Positions 58,101-64,000 of a stretch of 64,000 nucleotides of DNA are shown here, one piece after another. The translations under genes and the position numbers were made by a program. The notes beneath the pieces are model-generated. The model had not been told where the DNA came from, searched no databases, and worked only from the letters and a program-made list of their open reading frames with translations. Origin of the DNA: Malus domestica (Eukaryota; Streptophyta; Magnoliopsida; Rosales; Rosaceae); assembly GCF_042453785.1 (NCBI RefSeq), contig NC_091673.1, forward strand, positions 5,854,501 to 5,918,500, written 5' to 3'. Every line of letters starts with the position of its first letter. Positions within the stretch are counted from its first letter, which is position 1.

Positions 58101-61100
58101 TAATAAGAATCTTACTGTTGATAGCTTCAGATCGAAAGAAAAGCCAAAAATATTATAAGTATACCGGATGAAATCTAAGACACCCTTTACTTCATCTTTC
58201 ACCTGGCAACAGAAGCACAAAAAACCAAAAGTTATAAGAACGAAACAAAATTAAAAAAAAAAATGTAAAGTTGTAAACAGTAGGTACAATTTAATTAAGC
58301 TCAGCTCACTTGGGACTCCCTGCAAAAGATATGGGCATCATCCTGTAGGATATTACTAAAACATGTCAGAAGAGTACATGTAATCAGAAAATTAGCATAT
58401 TACTAAAACTTGTCAGAAGGTACATATAATCAGAAAATTAATAGCAGAGAACTGACGAAAAATATAAATCTTCCGATAATAAAGTGCATCATTAGGGGCA
58501 CTGGCAAGCATAAAAGAAATATGAGCTCCTATTCCTAATGAACCAACAAATCTATGAGACACCTAAAATAACAGCTAGGTTAAGCTAAAGTATACCTGCT
58601 GGAATCTCCGTACTCGTGTTAATCCAGTCAGTGCACCACTAGCCTCATTGCGATGCAAAACACCAAAATCAGCCAGTCTAAGTGGAAGTTCTGTCATCAA
58701 GGTTTAAAAGAAAAGGCAAATGAAAATGTGTATGGTGCAAAATGTTCACATAGAGTATCAATTTCTAGTACTTAGAAGCAAAGCTATTAGGGAGAATGAC
58801 AAGTCATCCATTTCAGTTACTGTTAAATAGTTTGTTAAAGCTAAATGTAATTAGTTTTGTTAATAGCTGTGATTAGTTACAGTAGTTAAGAAATTAGTTA
58901 AGGCAGTTAAGGGTATTCATGTAAATAGCCAAAGGCTATATATATCCACATCTGTGTAATTGATTATTCAGAAAATGCAATAGAAATCTTACAGAAGAAG
59001 TTTTCTGCTTCTACATGGTATCAGAGCAATCTCCACAACAAAACTTTAATAATGGTAAAAAAATACCACGCACCCGCATCCCAATAAAAACTTTAAAATT
59101 TCTTTGTAACAAAAAAACTTTAATAGTCATGTTACATTAAGAAATAACCACAAAAATGCAACATAGAACAACTCATACCAAGAGACTCAAGCCAAAAGTA
59201 ACAACTCAAAATTATACCAAACTCAATCATGTAAACTAATCACTTTCTTGCTGAACTGGAAATATTTTACAGACTAAAACAGCGTACAGCACAAAATGTA
59301 CAAGAGATCTGTCCGAATAAAGAAAGACAAGAACATCCAAAGAGAAACAAGAAAACTGCTCAAGAAGCCAACAAAGCCAAACTAAAGGGCCGTTTGATAA
59401 CCATTTCGTTTTCAGTTTTTAGCTTTTGGTTTTCAGTTTTCACTTTTTTAAAAACTGAAAACTGAAATCTTGTTGGCCAACTACTTTCAGTTTAGTTTTC
59501 AATAAAAAAGATGAAAAGTGAAAACTCAAGGCCAAATTTTGAAACTCAAGTAGTTTTCAGTTTTCTTTTTTTTTTAAATGAAATCTAAAAGTAGTTACCA
59601 AACAAGATTTCAGTTTTCAAAAAAAGTGAAAACAAAAACTAAAAACTAAAAACGAAATGGTTATCAAACGGCCCCCAAACTACACCAAAGAGAAAAAAAG
59701 AAAATTGCTAAGAGCATCTCCAAAGGAGACATCAAATTCAAAACATCAAATTTCAATTCGATGGCTGACTTGGCAATTTGACATATTGTCAAGATTTTCC
59801 TTCCACCCAATATGCTAAAATTTATTGCTTCATTTTGCTTTTTTTAAACAAAATTAATAATAGTTGGGTTGTTATTGGTTTAAAAATAATAAAATAATAC
59901 TAAAAATGCTAGCATTTAAGGTAAGGAAAGTGGAATGCCTTTGGAAATAGCAAAAATCAAATTTGAGGGCAGCTTCAAATTTGACATCTCTTTGTCCATG
60001 TCATCTTTGACATCTCGGTTGGAGTACACAGTATGTTATTTGTTACTGTTATATGTCTATGTGGCATTTTTTACATCTCCTTTGGAGATGGACTAAGCCA
60101 ACAAGGCCAAACTAAGGGACTGTTTGATAACCATTTCATTTTCAGTTTTTAGATTTTGGTTTTCAGTTTTCACTTGTTGGGCAACTACTTTCAATTTCAG
60201 TTTTTAGTTAAAAAAAATGACTAAGTGAAAAACTCAAGGCCAAATTATGAAACTCAAATAGTTTTTAGTTTTTTTTTTTTTTAAATGAAATCTGAAAATA
60301 GTTACCAAACAAGATTTCAATTTAAAAAAAAAAAGAACAAAAATTGAAAACTAAAAATGAAATGGTTATCAAACGGCCCCTGAACTACACCCTTAGAGAA
60401 AAAGGAGACAAATCAGGCGGATATCCATAAAATGACCTCCTTATACAGGGGACTTTCTTATCAAGCAATTCGAAAGAAAAGGTAAAGAAAATTTTGTTAA
60501 AAAGCATACCTCTATACGAGCGAACCCTATGCTGAAACATCAAACAATGCCCTGGGCAATTCATTGGCTTCAATCCAAATTCTTGTTTCTCAATCTGCAA
60601 GAGAAAATGCAATATCCAGCAGTTTAAACATATTGCTCATTTCCACAGCAAATATTGTAATGGTATGGTAGTTAAACATAGTCCTGCTCAGCCACACGGA
60701 ATAAATACTCAATGAAAATCTCAATCATCTGTAAGAGACCCCTTCATGACATCAGGTATACAAAGTTCCCGTAAACAATCAGACAAGTTTAGGTGGCACA
60801 GGATTAGCTATCATCAGATTAAGATGTATGTAGCCAAAATTTGGTATTCACTCTTTAGTCATATACAGAAAAAATAAAATATGTCATCGTAAGTTCAGTT
60901 CTTTTAAGTTAAGCATAAAGATGATATAACTGATCACAATATTATCATGTCAAAACTCACCTCAAATACAAACATATTCTCTTTGTAATTAGCAGCATGA
61001 CCAGATGTTTCCCAAAGTTGCATATTGTACATGTTTGGTGATATAACCTACCAAAGAATAGCAAATTAGGTTAAAATTATTTAAGATTACTAGGATGATG

Positions 61101-63677
61101 TAAAAACTGAACATTAAGTGTCACCTCTTTATAGCCTCGTTCTCTATATTGATTTTTTATAAACTCCATTAGTTTGTTATAAATCCGAGTTCCATTAGGG
61201 AGGAAGAACCAACTTCCTGGGCTGAGTTTGAAAAGAAGAAAAAATCAAATGGAAATCTTGGGGAATCTTGATCACTTATAGAATGAGGAAGTATTAGCTC
61301 CATACATACCTAAGTGGGTGACAAAAAAAGAGCTCCTGCTTTGTACCCAACAGTCTGTGGTCATACTTTTTTGCTTCTTCCAGCTTCTGGATATATAGCT
61401 GCAGATAAAGTTGATGATGGTAAGTAAAATAATCCAAGACCAATGTCCAAAAGAAGATATTGGCATAGGTTCTAGTCCTATCCAATACAGTTCATAACCT
61501 GACAACTTCTCAATTTCTATAAATATCATCAGACCTGCCACATCTTTTGATATGTTATTTGTTACTTCAATATAAGGTGAACATGACGAGAAAAGATTTC
61601 AGATACTGCTAAGAAAATCCAAAACCCCATAAAAGGTAAAAAAATAAAATATCACCTGCAAACTTTTCTTATCAGGATATGATATTCCATAGACTCTCTG
61701 TAAACTTTCACGATCTTTATTTCCCCTCCAGTAGGCTGAAGAAGCCTGAAGTTACACATTCATAAGTTAAACATACACATACAATGCATGCATACGAGAA
61801 TAAACATATTCTACAGCTCTAAAATGTCATGAGAACACATACCTTCAAACATGCAAATGCTTTGACAAAAGAAGTATTTGGTATATGGGGCCCACGACAC
61901 AAGTCAACCAAGGGGCCACATCTATATACTGTTATAGTTTTCTCTGCCGGAAGATCATTGATGATTTCAACCTGATTAAAATTAGTGAAGAAAAAAAACA
62001 CATCTGATATTGCTATTTGAGAGTATGGAATGCAGATAAGAAGAGTAGATAACAATCAGTTACTGATGAGAAACAAACTGAGCAGCTTCACTTACCTTGA
62101 ATTGATTATCAGAGAAAAGCTCAAGAGCTTGTTCTCTTGTGACTTCAATACGCTCAAAAGGTTGTTTACCCTGGGGATAAAGATGCAACAAACCATTCAA
62201 AGGAGTTTCAACAAGCCAGATAAAAATACTGAAGCAACAATCTGCAATCAGTCAAGGAATCTCAACAAGAAAGACAAAAATGTTGAAACAACTTATCGAT
62301 TTTGCTACCCGTAAAGGAGCAAGCAATTCCTCCATACGAAAGGTGTACATTAATTTTTCTACAAGAGTGCAAACAATACCTTAACAGCCTTATCTGCCGC
62401 TGATGCAATGTCCTTGAAGTGTTCGTCATTCAAGCCCAAATCGCCGTAGAACGCATCGTAATAGAAACCCTGTTATTGAATTTCACAAGCGACCCAAATG
62501 AGTAATCCAGAAACTGATAGCAGTGAAGGAACTCTATACAAATTCATTTCCAAGAGTGGGAACACAAAAGTTCAATATCCATGTGATAAAATTGCATATG
62601 AAAAGAACAACACAAGCACATAGAATTTCATCCAAACAGCAATGTCAACCACGGAGCAGACAAGTACAGAAGCATGTACAGACAGCAGAAAACAACTATT
62701 ATATCACGGTTAGATGTGTTGCATGGTAAATTTGAAAATAAAAAGTTTTAATGAAATCATCTCCAAGACTCGATTACTTTTCACGAGAAAATTTACACAG
62801 TATTTGAAGAACCAGAACTGGCATAATCCAAAAGTCATACAAATGAAAACACATGATAACATAGCATAAACAAACTAATAACTCAAAAACTCAAAGTCAA
62901 TCAGCATGGTAATATATCCAAGGCTAAAGGTACATAATCAAACCTCTCCTCTAGTAGTGCACGGACCAATGCAGAGCTTGCATCCATACTCAACCTCAAG
63001 TGCCTGCAACGTATCGAAAGTCAAAAACATTATATAATCCTCAAAATGCAATCCAACAAACCATAAATTCGACAACTTTCATACCTGTCCGAGAATGTGA
63101 GCACTAGAATGCCAGAAAGTATCACGCCCTTCATCGTCTTCAAACTTGAAGAGCTTAAGCTCACAGTCCCCTTCCAGAGGACGGCCCATGTCCCATAGGT
63201 CCCCATTGACCTTTGCAATCACAGCGCTGGAAGCCAAGCTCTTGGAAATATCCTTGGCAATGTCAAATGGCGAAGTCACCCACCTCTTCCCTTCCTTCTC
63301 CTGTCCGCCCGGCAAAGTAATCCTACAAAACCCCCAAACAAAAAATCAAAATCCAAATACCCAAAACCAGGAGTGAAGAGTTAGGGCTTAGGGTTTAGTG
63401 CTTACTTGATTGGATCGGAGGGGAGGGACTGGCGGTGGGCGAGCTGCTGGGCCTGGATGGCCTCGAAGAGCTTGATGCGCTTCGGGATTACGGCCTCGAG
63501 ATACGCGTCGTCTTTCGGGTGGGGCGCCATGGCGGCGCTGTCCGTAGGGAGCTGGGGAAGAAGAGGAGGAGGAGAAGTGGAGAGTGAGGAGAATGGGGAG
63601 TAGGAGTTACGGCGGAGAAAGAAAGAGATAGCTGCTGCTGCTGGCGGCCAGGTTTTAGAAAGGGAGACCAGCTGCAT
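55167..63677 (-). CDS. Threonyl-tRNA synthetase, probably dual-targeted
   Basis: Class II aminoacyl-tRNA synthetase charging tRNA-Thr; 725 aa in 20 exons. Exons: 63677-63406, 63322-63085, 63003-62944, 62469-62380, 62170-62096, 61971-61843, 61745-61656, 61398-61310, 61221-61125, 61047-60961, 60594-60510, 58690-58596, 58342-58310, 58202-58116, 58001-57909, 57382-57290, 57173-56949, 56671-56600, 55546-55475, 55262-55167 (sum 2178 nt). The TGS domain comes first, then the editing domain (HSSAH, DLCRGPH). The catalytic core has motif 2 ([20 protein letters not shown]) and motif 3 (VLGSVERM). Expected zinc ligands are in MNCPGHC, DDAHIFC and MIHRA, and an anticodon-binding domain ends the protein. 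The first 49 residues are Ser/Pro/Arg-rich, like a mitochondrial presequence. Met50 (ATG at 63528-63530) gives a cytosolic form. Confidence 0.95.
55900..56330. repeat. Duplicated SINE-like repeat in a ThrRS intron
   Basis: CGATATTATCTACACTAAG...CTAGCAATAATATGATTCAA at about 55972-56043 recurs at about 56206-56275 with its flanks (AATCAATTGTTTATTAAATA), a direct repeat about 235 bp apart. A relative lies at 20165-20290. Confidence 0.7.
58823..59018 (+). mobile_element. Copia LTR remnant with primer-binding site in the large ThrRS intron
   Basis: TGTTAAATAGTTTGTTAAAG to TTCTGCTTCTACA, directly followed by TGGTATCAGAGCAA, the initiator Met-tRNA primer-binding site. A TATATATA box lies inside. 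No coding region or second LTR follows, so this is a truncated insertion. Confidence 0.75.
59385..59674. mobile_element. hAT-type MITE in ThrRS intron
   Basis: 290 bp, ends GGGCCGTTTGATAACCATTT and its complement, with 8-bp target duplication CCAAACTA at 59377-59384 and 59675-59682. Interior rich in CAGTTTTCA and TGAAAACTG. Confidence 0.85.
59712..60093. mobile_element. Harbinger-like MITE between two hAT MITE copies
   Basis: Ends GAGCATCTCCAAAGGAGA and CTCCTTTGGAGATGGAC with TAA at 59709-59711 and 60094-60096. Confidence 0.75.
60115..60380. mobile_element. Second copy of the hAT-type MITE
   Basis: Ends GGGACTGTTTGATAACCATT and AAATGGTTATCAAACGGCCCC. Its left flank (GCCAACAAGGCCAAACTA) and right flank (GAACTACACC) match those of the copy at 59385, so it arose by local duplication, not by an independent insertion. 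Confidence 0.8.
63528..63530 (-). promoter_or_regulatory. Alternative ThrRS start codon in strong context
   Basis: On the minus strand GCCGCCATGG surrounds this ATG: G at -3 and G at +4, an optimal context. The upstream ATG at 63675-63677 reads ATCCCAATGC, with C at both -3 and +4, a weak context. Leaky scanning would then yield both proteins from one transcript. Confidence 0.7.
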
Positions 63678-64000
63678 TGGGATGGATGTGTAGTTTGGGC
63701 CTCACGGGATTGGCCCTTTTGGAATTTGTTCTCCCAAACGGAGGATTTGGAATTGGAAAGCAATTCGTTGCCGCGTGTTTTGACCTTCCCCTCTTTTTTT
63801 TTTTCTTTTTTTTTTCTTTTTTTTTTCTTTTTTTTTTTTTTTTGGTCTGCTGATTGGGGAAATGGGTTGTCCAGGTCAGTCCGGTCCCATCCCGATTCCA
63901 TGTAATGGGCTGAAAAGGTTGCGTGACTTAACTTGGCCTAATTTTTCCAAACTAGTGTTTGGTCATTTCTGGGTAGGAGTGGACACCGGCCGTGCGAGGT
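63678..64000. other. Upstream region of ThrRS
   Basis: Holds a 51-bp T-rich tract (63793-63843; poly-A/G on the gene's own strand) about 120 bp before the first ATG. No gene recognised at the window end. Confidence 0.5.

Overview
This window is plant nuclear DNA. The genes have many short GT-AG introns, and there are complete LTR retrotransposons, MITEs and an insertion of plastid DNA. The gene families (MLP/Bet v 1, PSKR1-like LRR receptor, non-RD LRR kinase, WAT1/MtN21 transporters, bHLH-MYC_N protein, threonyl-tRNA synthetase) and the style of the Gypsy elements suggest a dicot, most likely Rosaceae (apple/pear group). That taxonomic call is inference, not proof. No bacterial features, CRISPR arrays or operons are expected, and none were seen.

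Layout. 1-10310: a duplicated block carrying a major-latex-protein (MLP) gene. Copy A (66-649) is intact. Copy B (5490-7144) was split by a hAT-type element and its second exon now lies inverted. Between the copies sits a PSKR1-like receptor ectodomain (2382-4457) that ends after the membrane segment and has no kinase. 10690-11230: plastid ndhA fragment. 12626-15777: EFR/Xa21-type LRR receptor kinase with one frameshift. 17733-24953: two tandem minus-strand WAT1-type transporter genes, the second with a one-base deletion. Between them is a 1.2 kb Mutator-like element that has captured the promoter and first exon of a calmodulin gene.

25497-43106 is transposon-rich: a 5.17 kb Copia element with near-identical LTRs but a broken pol; a 1.1 kb GT-rich compound array; a 5.9 kb gag-only Gypsy element with an antisense ORF and a minisatellite; and a minus-strand LTR element region. 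That region holds tandemly repeated TATA modules and fragments of two host genes (MAP70 and an AGC-type kinase). A LINE RNase H tail closes it. 43107-52500 is gene-poor and holds MITEs, TRIM-like elements and microsatellites; no gene could be supported there.

52501-54575 encodes a 395-aa bHLH-MYC_N-domain protein in 7 exons with a His-rich tail. 55167-63677 (minus) encodes a complete 20-exon threonyl-tRNA synthetase of 725 aa. Its two in-frame start codons suggest dual mitochondrial/cytosolic targeting. The genes are independent units with no joint pathway. Exon boundaries were derived by hand from reading-frame continuity and GT/AG sites, and the exon sums of the intact genes are multiples of three.
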